Made by a program: the position numbers and the translations under genes
Origin: CAUZIZ01 sp965219855
GTDB lineage: Bacteria > Acidobacteriota > UBA6911 > RPQK01 > JAJDTT01
Direction: 5' to 3'
Length of the DNA stretch: 64,000 nucleotides
Assembly: GCA_965219855.1 (NCBI GenBank)
Contig: CBDCOR010000022.1
Coordinates: 863,146-927,145 of the forward strand
Notes under the pieces: generated by a model
Databases searched by the model: none
What the model saw: the letters and a program-made list of their open reading frames with translations, nothing else
Told to the model about the DNA's origin: nothing
Shown here: positions 18,304-27,296 of the stretch, one piece after another
Layout of the letters: the number at the start of each line of letters is the position of its first letter
How positions within the stretch are numbered: the stretch's first letter is position 1

Positions 18304-19389
18304 CTACTCTTCGTGAGACGCCTGTTCTGTTAGATCCCAGGGTGGGGGGACGTTGGCTTCCCGGCTCGTCTGCTCGAGCCAGGGGAGCACTGCGGGGGGG
18401 ACTGGGATACCGTTCAGGGACCGCTCTTGCACGGCCTCGTGCTCCATCTCGCCCGGGACATAGACTCGTTCCTGGCCGGGGACAGTGGGAGTGTCGTGCA
18501 TCGAATCGATGAGGGTATCCATCATCGCCTTGAAGTCCGATGGGTCCTGGAATGCCTTTATGTCGATAGCCGCCAGCAGGTGATAGTTCTCGCCCGCCTG
18601 CATCGCGGGTCCGATATTGCCCCCGGAGAGGACGCCGCAGAGGATGTCCACCATCAGTCCTAGCCCATAGCCTTTGTGGCTGCCGTGTTCCGGATCGCCG
18701 CCAAGGGGGAGATAGCGTCCTTTCTGAGAAGCGATAGTGGAGTCGGTCAAGGGTCTTCCCTCCTCGTCCACGACCCAACCTTCAGGCAGCTGCTTGCCTG
18801 CCAGATGGGAAGTGTAGACCTTGCCCCCAGAGACCACGGTGGTCGCCATGTCCAGCTCAAAGGCAGGATGCTTGCCGGCCGGCGCGGCCAAGCTCAAGGG
18901 ATTGGTTCCCAGTCGGGGATCGGTTCCGAAGGTGGGGACGGCGGCGGCCTTGCAGTTGGTCATGGTCAATCCAATCATGTTCCTGTGGACGGCCATGAGA
19001 GGGTAGAAGGAAGCCATTCCCAGATGGGTGCTGTGGGTCACCGAGACCATTCCAATGCCGTGGATTGGGGCTCGCTCCATCGCCAGCTCCATGGCTTCCC
19101 AGGCTGCCACCTGGCCAAAGGCCAGATCGCCGTCCAGCAGGAGTGTAGCCCCTTGATCTCTGAGGATCTCCATCTCTGGTTCGAGATTGATCTTGCCCTG
19201 GTCGATCCGCTCCAGGTAGGGTCGCAGGCAGGTGAAGACCCCGTGGGAGTCGACGGCTCTCAGGTTGGCGGTTACCAGCACCTCCACCACCCGCGTTGCA
19301 TCGGCGGGACTTACTCCCTTCGCCAGCAGGATTTTCTCGGCCCAGCGGCTCAAGGGTACGGCCTGGATGGAACGCTGCGATTGGCTCAT
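18304..19389 (-). CDS. Malate/L-lactate dehydrogenase family (Ldh2-type) oxidoreductase
   Basis: This 361-residue NAD(P)-dependent enzyme belongs to the YlbC/Ldh_2 family, which includes malate, ureidoglycolate, sulfolactate and 2,3-diketogulonate dehydrogenases. Conserved signatures are VTHSTHLGMASFYPLMA, GTDPRLGTNPLSLAAP, ELDMATTVVSGGK and GSHKGYGLGLMVDILCGVLS. The start at 19389 (MSQSQRS) is preferred because an upstream extension would overlap the preceding gene's end at 19419. It probably oxidises a 2-hydroxyacid in the cytoplasm. The operon context points to sugar-acid or osmolyte catabolism. Confidence 0.88.
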   Translation of the reverse strand: MSQSQRSIQAVPLSRWAEKILLAKGVSPADATRVVEVLVTANLRAVDSHGVFTCLRPYLERIDQGKINLEPEMEILRDQGATLLLDGDLAFGQVAAWEAMELAMERAPIHGIGMVSVTHSTHLGMASFYPLMAVHRNMIGLTMTNCKAAAVPTFGTDPRLGTNPLSLAAPAGKHPAFELDMATTVVSGGKVYTSHLAGKQLPEGWVVDEEGRPLTDSTIASQKGRYLPLGGDPEHGSHKGYGLGLMVDILCGVLSGGNIGPAMQAGENYHLLAAIDIKAFQDPSDFKAMMDTLIDSMHDTPTVPGQERVYVPGEMEHEAVQERSLNGIPVPPAVLPWLEQTSREANVPPPWDLTEQASHEE

Positions 19390-19418
19390 TCCGGTTCTAC
19401 ACTCAGCCCGAAGAATCT

Positions 19419-21974
19419 TTACCTTTGTCTTGGTTCGTTGCAACGGTCCAGAAAAGCGTGGCCGCACAGCTCTGGGTCCGAAAACGGAAGTAAAAAAAGC
19501 CAGTCGGCAGCCTCGTAGAGGATCACGTCGGCTGCCTCGTCCGGATGCGACAGGACCTCACAGATGATCGCTTCGCGTCGACGGCGCGCGGCTTCTCGAT
19601 CCTCCGCCCGGAGCGTTTCCTGCGCTTCGTAGAAGAAGCTCCGAGGGCCGCGGAAGGACGAGCCGTGATTGTCCGCCAGGTCGGCAAACGACTCACGAAG
19701 AAAGAGCTGGAACGGCTCCGGGTCGGGCATGCCCCGCACACCGAAGAGGACCGGTTCGGTCGGGAGTCCCTCGAGATCCACCATCGCCATGCCTTCCCCG
19801 ATGCTGCGGATGTGATTGATCGTCGACCACACACCGGCGTAGTTCGGGCCGTAGGGGGTGCCGTCCTGGCGTGCCATGGTCTCGAGGCCTCGTTTCACCG
19901 CGCGCACGGCCTCCTCGCGCGGCGGTAGCACGATCCGGGTGCGGACGCCAGGGAACGCTGTCGCGAAGGCTTCAAGCAATCGGCGCACGCCTCGGGCAAC
20001 TTCGCGGTTGCGCACGAAGCGCCAGCGAAACGGCGAATCCTCGGACTGGCAGCGCTCAGCCCATTCGCCGCGCTGCCACGTCGTGATTCGCTCGACGCTC
20101 CGCGGGTCGGCGGACCAGTCCTTGAGGACGGAATCTTCCGCCGCCGACAGTGGGGCATAGGCGCGATCGATGCCCAGGTGTGAGTAGCGTTTTCGTTCCG
20201 CCCGGTACTTGATAAGCGGCTGGATGCCTTCCGCCCCGTCGGCCTGGTAGGCCGCCAGCTGCACGTGAGACCGCGTGTTGACTAAGATCTCGTCGAACGC
20301 CTCGAGGGCGAGGAGCGTGGAGACCTCCTTCACGGCATTAGCGCGCATTGCCGGCCTATTGAGATCCATCATTTCCACCGACCATGGGGCTCCAAGATCG
20401 ATCACGAGCTCGTGTCCCCGCAGGGGCAAACGCTCCGGCCCGCCTCGCAACAACGAGTAAGACGATTCGGTGGCGTAAAACTCGGTGTAAGGCTGACCGT
20501 CGCTGGGGATTCCCGCGACTCTGGTGCGGCCCTCCGGGTCGAGCGAGGGGTCCAAGGCCCAAAACACGTTCTCGCGACCCAATCGGTTCCCCGCTTGCGA
20601 CCATAAGCGGAGCGGCTCCAGCACCGGGACCTCGATCGATTCTTCGGCGGCCAAGGGATTCGACAGAACGAGAAAACGATAGTGGCTCGGCACATTGAGA
20701 CCCGTGACGCGCACGCGGTCGCCTTCATGCTCGACGTCGTATCCCGAAAGTACATGGCGCTGCGCTCGTGCTCGCGACCGAAACTCCCCAAAACGACGCA
20801 CCCGGAACCGCCCTGAGGGCTGGCGCTGGAGAACGAACGAATCCTCCTTGAGCGGCGCGTAGTTCGCAGCCACGATGTGGAGGTTGTCGCGGCTCCTCTT
20901 GTAACGCTCGACGAACGAAGCGGCACCGTGCCCACCGGCAAACTCGATCGTCCCCAGTCGTCCTTTCGCCTCGTGCCCCATCTCTCGCAGCACCGTGCGG
21001 TAGTGCGCGAAGCTGGTCTCTGCAGGGTGGTAGTTCAGCGCAGGCGTTGCCATCGGCAAGAAAGGCCAGAGAAACCTGCCGTTATGGTCGAACGCCGGGA
21101 TCTCGTAGTATTTGGTCAGCGCTGTCTCGAAGGGGTGAAAGCTTGCCGTCAGTCGAATGCCGTGGTCCAACGCACTTTGGGAGAGCATCGATCCGAAGTC
21201 ACGCTTGAGACGGATTGTGCACAGCTGTCGTATCCATCCCCAAGGCACGTGAAGTCCCCACTGGCCGGCGGCGCTCCCCCGCTTCCTGGCCTCGAAGAGC
21301 TTCTGGAGCTCTTCGCTCTGCGCGATGGCGCTCGCTTGTTGCTCGTAGCGTCTCCAGTCCTCCAGGCTATAATTGCCCGGGGCACAAATGTAGGGAAACG
21401 GACTGAGCCAGACGACCAATCGGACGATTCCTTGCCCCTGACAGCGCCTAAAGTACTGATCAAAGCCACTTTTTGCGATCGGCCGCCAATGCCCGTCGCG
21501 TGGATCCATAAAGATGCGAATGAGGTCGTCACCGAAGTCGGCAAGGTAGGAGATCGGGCGATCGGGCGGCGCCGTGCGGACAGTGAGCTGCTGCGCCTCG
21601 TCGCCGCCGGGCAGCGTCAGGGAGACGTCGAGCGTAAACTCAAGTGCTGTCGCGTCTCCCCGCGCGACGACCGCGAGCTTTTGCTCCGAGGTCAAGCTGA
21701 CGGTGATCCCCGAGAAGGCCAGTTCTTTTCCCTGAGCCAACGTCTTATCGCCGCGACGAGCGACGAAGTCAGGACGAACCTCCCGAGGCAGCTTGCGCTC
21801 GAGGAACGGCCAACTCCGCGTCCCCCCGCGCACGTAACAAAATGGCACCTCGGTGTTGCGCTCCGACAGGTAGATGTTCTCCGCCCGTGTCTCGCTCCCC
21901 ATGAGGAGCCAAAGCATCGCGAGCCAGATCCCAGGCGCGATTGCGAGGCGCCTCCTGGTTCGTGTACCTCTCAT
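19419..21974 (-). CDS. Large secreted TIM-barrel-like protein, possible glycosidase
   Basis: This 851-residue protein has a signal peptide (residues 1-32, RTRRRLAIAPGIWLAMLWLL). Residues 130-450 contain strand-like segments typical of glycoside-hydrolase barrels (IVRLVVWLSPFPYICAPGNY, WGLHVPWGWIRQLC, IRLTASFHPFE, LGTIEFAGGHGA). A beta-rich domain follows, and a second barrel-like region appears at 530-800 (DEILVNTRSHVQLAAYQ, GPNYAGVWSTINHIRSIGEG). No family-specific catalytic pair can be named. It is the second gene in the minus-strand operon, 28 bases after the NHL gene and 29 bases before the dehydrogenase. A role in polysaccharide or glycoside breakdown is inferred, not shown. Confidence 0.6.
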   Translation of the reverse strand: MRGTRTRRRLAIAPGIWLAMLWLLMGSETRAENIYLSERNTEVPFCYVRGGTRSWPFLERKLPREVRPDFVARRGDKTLAQGKELAFSGITVSLTSEQKLAVVARGDATALEFTLDVSLTLPGGDEAQQLTVRTAPPDRPISYLADFGDDLIRIFMDPRDGHWRPIAKSGFDQYFRRCQGQGIVRLVVWLSPFPYICAPGNYSLEDWRRYEQQASAIAQSEELQKLFEARKRGSAAGQWGLHVPWGWIRQLCTIRLKRDFGSMLSQSALDHGIRLTASFHPFETALTKYYEIPAFDHNGRFLWPFLPMATPALNYHPAETSFAHYRTVLREMGHEAKGRLGTIEFAGGHGAASFVERYKRSRDNLHIVAANYAPLKEDSFVLQRQPSGRFRVRRFGEFRSRARAQRHVLSGYDVEHEGDRVRVTGLNVPSHYRFLVLSNPLAAEESIEVPVLEPLRLWSQAGNRLGRENVFWALDPSLDPEGRTRVAGIPSDGQPYTEFYATESSYSLLRGGPERLPLRGHELVIDLGAPWSVEMMDLNRPAMRANAVKEVSTLLALEAFDEILVNTRSHVQLAAYQADGAEGIQPLIKYRAERKRYSHLGIDRAYAPLSAAEDSVLKDWSADPRSVERITTWQRGEWAERCQSEDSPFRWRFVRNREVARGVRRLLEAFATAFPGVRTRIVLPPREEAVRAVKRGLETMARQDGTPYGPNYAGVWSTINHIRSIGEGMAMVDLEGLPTEPVLFGVRGMPDPEPFQLFLRESFADLADNHGSSFRGPRSFFYEAQETLRAEDREAARRRREAIICEVLSHPDEAADVILYEAADWLFLLPFSDPELCGHAFLDRCNEPRQR

Positions 21975-22002
21975 GCGATGTCTCTGTGGTCAGTTTCTGC
22001 GA

Positions 22003-23049
22003 TCACTTCTTGGCGCGGGTTGTGATCGGCACGAACTTTTGTGCCCGCTCGCTGTAGATTTCCCCGACGTAGAGATTGCCCTTCGAGTCCTGCGCGATGC
22101 AGTGTATGCCCACCGCCTCGCCGGGCTTGAGTCGAGACACGTCGGGGTTGTCCTTATCTTCTCCGATGTCGCCGAGCGGAATCGACCAGAGCTGTAGCAC
22201 GCGACCGCTGCGGTTGAAGCGTACGAACATCTGGTCTTTGAACTCCGGGTACTTCTCGTCGCGGAGCCACCAGTGCGGTGAGGATCCGACGACCCAGAGG
22301 TCGTCGCCGCTGACCGACAGGCCCCAAGGCATGATCACATTCGCCCACTGATCGAGAAACTTGCCTTGCTGGTCAAAGATCTGGATGCGTGCGCTGTTGC
22401 GGTCCGCGACGTACAGCTTGCCAGTGGAGTCAACCACGATCGCGTGCGGCAGGACGAATTCTCCGGGTCCGGAGCCATAGCTCCCCCAGGCCTTGACGAA
22501 CCTTCCTTGCTTGTCGAAATGGACGATCCTGCGGTTGCCGTAACCATCCGTGACGAAAACGTCGCCCTCGGAGGTAATGGCCATATCCGTCGGCATGTTG
22601 AAGTGTGTTTCGTCAGCGCCCTTGTCTCCTCGGACCCCGAGGGTCTGAAGGAGCTTTCCCTCCGGCGTGAACTTTTGCACCACGTGCAAACCAAAATCGG
22701 CAACCCAGATGTTTCCCTCAGAGTCAATTCGCAAGTGGTGTGGATTCTTGAACAAACCCGTACCCCAGCTGCGCACGAACTTCCCCTCGGCGGTATAGAC
22801 CTGGACCGGATCAGGCCCTTTTCTGAAGAACCAGACTTGATCTTTGCCGTCGATCGCCAGGCCGGAGACCCAGCCAGCCCCGCCGACATGTTTGGGACGC
22901 TGGGGCCAGTCGGGATCGACGTCGTACTCGACAATCGTCGGCTGCTCGGCAAAGCTCGGATACTGCGCGCTCACGTACGCGCCGGTGAAGATCAGCGTCA
23001 AGGCCAGGACGAGCAGCAGCGGGTAGAGCGGACGGCGGTGTGTAGGCAT
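22003..23049 (-). CDS. Secreted NHL-repeat beta-propeller protein
   Basis: This 348-residue protein starts at 23049 (MPTHRRPLYPLLL) after an AGGGAG site. It has an export segment (residues 6-28) and then six NHL-type blades, recognisable from GNIWVADFGLHVVQKFTPEG, DVFVTDGYGNRRIVHFDKQG, KLYVADRNSARIQIFDQQG and NLYVGEIYSERAQKF. Such propellers are found in peptidyl-alpha-hydroxyglycine alpha-amidating lyase-like and other secreted proteins. A catalytic role cannot be assigned. It is the first gene of the operon with the large TIM-like protein, the Ldh2 enzyme and the SDR. Confidence 0.85.
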   Translation of the reverse strand: MPTHRRPLYPLLLVLALTLIFTGAYVSAQYPSFAEQPTIVEYDVDPDWPQRPKHVGGAGWVSGLAIDGKDQVWFFRKGPDPVQVYTAEGKFVRSWGTGLFKNPHHLRIDSEGNIWVADFGLHVVQKFTPEGKLLQTLGVRGDKGADETHFNMPTDMAITSEGDVFVTDGYGNRRIVHFDKQGRFVKAWGSYGSGPGEFVLPHAIVVDSTGKLYVADRNSARIQIFDQQGKFLDQWANVIMPWGLSVSGDDLWVVGSSPHWWLRDEKYPEFKDQMFVRFNRSGRVLQLWSIPLGDIGEDKDNPDVSRLKPGEAVGIHCIAQDSKGNLYVGEIYSERAQKFVPITTRAKK

Positions 23050-23496
23050 GGAACAAAGCTCCCTTCGCAGACGTGGATGCTTGCGGCACAGGCTCCTAGG
23101 CAAAGATTCTCCTCGATTGCGACCACGACGTCGAGTAGAGCGAGGCTGTCTGGGAAAGAATTGCACCCGGCCCTCGATCGCGACGATTCTACCGAAAAGC
23201 GAGATGACGGTCTATTGAGACTATCATTCATGTCATGTCCCTCGCCAAAACTGTCTCCACTGATCGGATTTCGACAAAAGCTTCTTGATCACAAAGGGAT
23301 CAGAAGCGCTGCTCAGCCAGAATGTCGTGGAAACATGCTTGCGGCAGATGTTGGGGTACTGATATATTTCGACCCTTCATCAGTGAGAGATCTGAGGAAC
23401 TGATGTTCAACCAGCGTAGGGGGCTCAGAGACGGGCTGACAGCCTTGCCGCGACACTGACTCGCGCCCTCCGCTGGGTCATAGGAGGGAACACGCT
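23050..23496. other. Divergent intergenic region
   Basis: This 447-base spacer lies between the NHL operon (minus) and the decarboxylase operon (plus). No supported gene or repeat is visible. An AGGAGGG ribosome site at 23482-23488 precedes the GTG of the decarboxylase. Promoters for both operons must lie here, but no clear -35/-10 pair could be chosen by eye. Confidence 0.4.
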
Positions 23497-24729
23497 GTGG
23501 CGACTGCCGAATTCGACAAGCCTGCGGGCCGGATGCCGCTCACTACGGGTCCGATAACACCCTTCCCTGATGCCGGCAAGCCGGAGGCGGAGGTCATCGC
23601 GGCGGTCCGCGCCCTGATCGGGCAAAATCCATACGCAATCGAGAGAGACTTCGGCAACTCATACTCCGGCATTCCGCAGCCAATAACGCGCCAGATCGAC
23701 GAGCTCATGCGTGGCACCTACTTCGTGGAGTGGGCGTCGGAACAGCAGGGTGGAACCCTCGCGATCGAGCGCGAGGCCGTGCGCATGATGGCGTCGCTGC
23801 TCGGCCGTCCGGACGCGGTCGGGTTCGTCACCACCGGCGGCACTGAGTCCAACCTCGCCTCGATGCGGCTAGCCAGGAATCGCGGCGGTCAGGCAGAGCC
23901 TGAGATCATTGCGCCGGTGTCAATGCATTTCAGCTTCCGGCTTGGTTCGGAGCTGATGAAGATCCGCCTCGTCGAGGTCGATGTCGACGACGATTCCTAT
24001 CTGCCTCGGATCGAGGATGTCGAGAAGGCGATCACGCCGCGAACGGTCGGGCTGGTCTGTTCTGCCCCTGGCGGCAGCTTCGGGGTGGTCGACCCGGTCG
24101 AGGCCTTCGCGGATCTCGCTTACCGCAAGGGGCTATGGCTGCACGTCGACGCTGCCTTCGGCGGGTTCATCCTTCCGTTCATGCGCGACCTCGGTCATCC
24201 GATCGAGCCATTCGATTTTTCGCTGCCCGGCGTGTCGTCGATGATGACCGACGGCCACAAGCTTGGCCTGATGCCGATCGCGACCGGGTTCTTCCTCGCG
24301 CGCGAGGCCGAGATGTTCGACGCGATCCCTACCGAGTCGACCTTAATTCATACAACGTCATCCACCAAGCCGGGCAGCCGAGCCGCATCCGCATGGGCGG
24401 TCATGAAGCACCTCGGCCGAGAGGGCTACCAGCGCTCGACGGCTCATGTCCTGGAGCTTGCCAATACGATCGCCAAGGGCGTAACGGAGATCGCTGGCAT
24501 CGACCTGATTGTCCCGCCCTTCATCTCGATCGTGGCGATCACCTCGAAGTCGGTCGACCTGTCCGATGTCCACCATCTGCTGGCTGACGACGGCTGGGGT
24601 CAAAGCTACGGCGAGAATCGAGGTAAACAGTTCATCCGTCTGTCGATCCATCCTTCGCGCGACATGGAGCACGCCCAGGGCTTTGTGCGCGCCTTTGCTG
24701 AGGCCACCAGAAAGGCACGCCGCCGCTAG
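23497..24729 (+). CDS. PLP-dependent group II decarboxylase (MfnA/histidine decarboxylase-like)
   Basis: This 410-residue fold-type I PLP enzyme starts with GTG after an AGGAGGG site. It has FVTTGGTESNLASM (phosphate loop), LHVDAAFGGF with Asp218 for the pyridine nitrogen, and DGHKLGLMP with Lys255 as the PLP Schiff base. The layout matches amino-acid decarboxylases of the tyrosine/aspartate (MfnA) and histidine type and sphingosine-1-phosphate lyase. It likely removes CO2 from an aromatic or acidic amino acid in the cytoplasm. The substrate is not determined. It sits 19 bases before the dimethylformamidase-like gene and is probably co-transcribed with it, suggesting a joint amine/amide pathway. 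Confidence 0.85.
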   Translation: MATAEFDKPAGRMPLTTGPITPFPDAGKPEAEVIAAVRALIGQNPYAIERDFGNSYSGIPQPITRQIDELMRGTYFVEWASEQQGGTLAIEREAVRMMASLLGRPDAVGFVTTGGTESNLASMRLARNRGGQAEPEIIAPVSMHFSFRLGSELMKIRLVEVDVDDDSYLPRIEDVEKAITPRTVGLVCSAPGGSFGVVDPVEAFADLAYRKGLWLHVDAAFGGFILPFMRDLGHPIEPFDFSLPGVSSMMTDGHKLGLMPIATGFFLAREAEMFDAIPTESTLIHTTSSTKPGSRAASAWAVMKHLGREGYQRSTAHVLELANTIAKGVTEIAGIDLIVPPFISIVAITSKSVDLSDVHHLLADDGWGQSYGENRGKQFIRLSIHPSRDMEHAQGFVRAFAEATRKARRR

Positions 24730-24748
24730 CACACCGGGAAGGTCTACC

Positions 24749-27016
24749 ATGCGATTGCTCGGGTATACCGATCGACTCAGTGTGGCTCCCGGGCAGTCCA
24801 TCCACTTCATGGTCAGCTGCGACCACCCCGAGTATGACGCGCGACTCGTACGGCTCATTCACGGTGATACCAACCCCGCGGGGCCGGGCTTCAAGCAGGT
24901 GGTGGTGCCATCGGCGATCGATGGATCCAAGCCCGGTAAGCACGAAGAGATCCGCAGCGGCTCTTATGTCCAGATTCCGCTCCCCGGTGTCGAGCTCGAC
25001 AGCGCAGTCACCTTCTTCGCCTTTGTCCAGTTGACGAACCCTGACGCCGGCGAGCAAACAATCGCGAGCATGGGCAATCCGTACGCGGGCGGCGGCTGGG
25101 CGCTCGGCCTTTCGGACGAGACACTCCAACTCGTTGTAAACCCGGGACACTCCGCACAACCGCTCCGCGTTTCCGGCGGGCCACTGCGACGTTGGGACTG
25201 GTACGCGGTAGCGCTCGCGGTCGATACGTCGAGTGGCACCGCGACCGTTTGGCAGCAACCTGTTCGTTCCTGGCCTGGCGACGAAACACCGCCAGCGTCG
25301 ATCTCCCTGGACGGGGGCATCGGCGCACCCTCAAACGCACCGCTCGTCCTCGCCGGCATCCTCAACGCGGATGGCCGGACCAGCCACCACCTCGACGGTC
25401 GCATCGACCGGCCGCGTCTGCTCAGACGTTCACTCAACGCCTCCGAGCTTGCGAGCCTCGCTGCTGCCCCGGACGACCTCGACGGTCTGGGAGCGGATCT
25501 CATCGGCGCCTGGGACTTCAGCCGGGATCTCGACTCCGACGTCGCCATAGATGTGTCAGCCCACCGTCACGATGGACGCGCCGTCAACATGCCTGCCCGT
25601 GCCGTTGCCGGCCACAACTTTAGCGGCAAGGAGGTCTGCTTCCGGCTCGCCCCCGAGGAGTACGGAGCGATCCACTTTCACCGCGACGACCTGGAGAACG
25701 CCCGCTGGGGGGTCGATTTCGAACTCGAGATCCCCACCGACCTGCCGAGCGGGGTTTATGCCGCCTGGCTTCGAGCCGGCTCCGACGAAGATTATCTGCC
25801 ATTCATCGTGCGACCGCCGCGTGGTACCGCCACCTCGAACATAGCAGTCCTCATGTCGACGATGACGTACGTCTGCTACGCCAATTACACCGATCTCGGA
25901 GTGGGTGCCTGGCAGGAGGGTGCGACCGCGAAGTGGGGGGGCTCAACAGCGCCCTACGCCGACCCGACTCTGTTTCGCGACGTCTACCGTTACGTCGATG
26001 AGAATGCACTGTACGGCCTCTATGATCGCCATCTCGACGGCTCAGGGGTGATCTATGGCTCCTATCTCAAGCCAATCCTCACCATGCGTCCCAAATTCCG
26101 CTACCGGGTCATGGCGACTCCACCCCGTTTTCCGGCCGACCTGTACCTGGTCGACTGGCTCCACGCGAAGGGGTTCGAGGCCGACTTCATTACCGACCAC
26201 GACCTGCACGCCGAGGGGCCGGAGCTTCTGCGCCACTACAACGTTGTCCTCTCCAGCTCTCACCACGAGTACTGGACCGGAGGCATGCTCGACTCGCTCG
26301 AGACGTACCTCGACGAGGGCGGCCGCTTCATGTACCTATCCGGGAATGGCCTCTATGGTGTAGTGAGCGTCGATCCGGCGCGGCCGCACAAGATCGAGGT
26401 GCGTCGCTGGGGAACGAGCTGGCCATTCGAGCTCCATCCAGCCGAGCGCTATCACAGCATAACTGGCGAACTGGGCGGGACGTGGCGCAACCGAGGTCGA
26501 GCCCCCAACCGGATTGTCGGCGTGGGAACCGCTGGGGCCGAGTTCGAGGATGGCGTCCCATTCAAGCGGATGCCCGAGAGTCATGACCCGAGCGTCGCTT
26601 TTATCTTCGAGGGCATCGGTGCGGAAGAGCTCATCGGTGACCATCCTTCGCTTCAGGTCCGTTGGGGCGCTGCAGGATACGAATTCGATCGCTACGAGAC
26701 GGAGCTCGGTTCGCCGCAGACTACGCTCCTGCTCGCATCGTCGATCGGCTTCAAGACCCAATATACGAAATCCATGATCGACGAAGAGCTCTGGTTCGCA
26801 CCCGGACGCGATGGTGCACACGTCAGAGATCCGCAGCGCGACGGCGAGCCGCACCGTTTCGTGCGGGCCGACATGACCTACACTGACTATCCGAATGGCG
26901 GCGCGGTTTTCAGCGCCGGATCGATCTGCTGGCGTGGAGGGATGTCGTGGAACGGCTACGACAACACGGTCTCGAGGGTCACCGAGAATGTCCTCCGCTG
27001 CTTTGCCCAGGACTGA
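24749..27016 (+). CDS. N,N-dimethylformamidase large-subunit homologue
   Basis: A 755-residue protein, close to the 762 residues of the DMFase large subunit. Residues 60-250 form a LamG-like beta-sandwich (WYAVALAVDTSSGTATVW, DGRIDRPRLLRRSLNASEL). The C-terminal half is the DMFase catalytic domain, with CYANY (376-380), ENALYGLYDRH (Tyr422/425) and SSHHEYWTGG (Glu507). In the known enzyme two Tyr and one Glu bind a single iron; Tyr380, Tyr422 or 425, and Glu507 are the natural counterparts by spacing. It should hydrolyse an N-substituted amide. The small subunit found with DMFase is not seen nearby. The start follows the decarboxylase by 19 bases. Confidence 0.85.
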   Translation: MRLLGYTDRLSVAPGQSIHFMVSCDHPEYDARLVRLIHGDTNPAGPGFKQVVVPSAIDGSKPGKHEEIRSGSYVQIPLPGVELDSAVTFFAFVQLTNPDAGEQTIASMGNPYAGGGWALGLSDETLQLVVNPGHSAQPLRVSGGPLRRWDWYAVALAVDTSSGTATVWQQPVRSWPGDETPPASISLDGGIGAPSNAPLVLAGILNADGRTSHHLDGRIDRPRLLRRSLNASELASLAAAPDDLDGLGADLIGAWDFSRDLDSDVAIDVSAHRHDGRAVNMPARAVAGHNFSGKEVCFRLAPEEYGAIHFHRDDLENARWGVDFELEIPTDLPSGVYAAWLRAGSDEDYLPFIVRPPRGTATSNIAVLMSTMTYVCYANYTDLGVGAWQEGATAKWGGSTAPYADPTLFRDVYRYVDENALYGLYDRHLDGSGVIYGSYLKPILTMRPKFRYRVMATPPRFPADLYLVDWLHAKGFEADFITDHDLHAEGPELLRHYNVVLSSSHHEYWTGGMLDSLETYLDEGGRFMYLSGNGLYGVVSVDPARPHKIEVRRWGTSWPFELHPAERYHSITGELGGTWRNRGRAPNRIVGVGTAGAEFEDGVPFKRMPESHDPSVAFIFEGIGAEELIGDHPSLQVRWGAAGYEFDRYETELGSPQTTLLLASSIGFKTQYTKSMIDEELWFAPGRDGAHVRDPQRDGEPHRFVRADMTYTDYPNGGAVFSAGSICWRGGMSWNGYDNTVSRVTENVLRCFAQD

Positions 27017-27296
27017 GAAACGCCGTCTTCGGCATCTCGGACATAGCCGCACATCGAGGCAACTGCTGGTTCAGGATTACACCGTTTGAATGACACCTCG
27101 ACGGTACGGCTCACGGCCTCCATGACCGCCACGAGGCGCCCCCAGCGCCTTACCCTGCTGCCGGCGTGGCGAACCGATCGAGTCCTTGCGCAGCTACGCG
27201 ATCCGGGCCCGACCGGGGTAGCGCTTGCTCAAGAGGAACGAGTCGATTCCTGAGGAACTTTCGTCGACTCAGATAGGCAAGAGTAGACTCCCGAAC

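Noticed and set aside
27017..27296. Possible small gene between the amidase and the glycosidase-like gene
   Set aside because: Frames here are short, lack ribosome sites and show no conserved-looking pattern; treated as a plain spacer.
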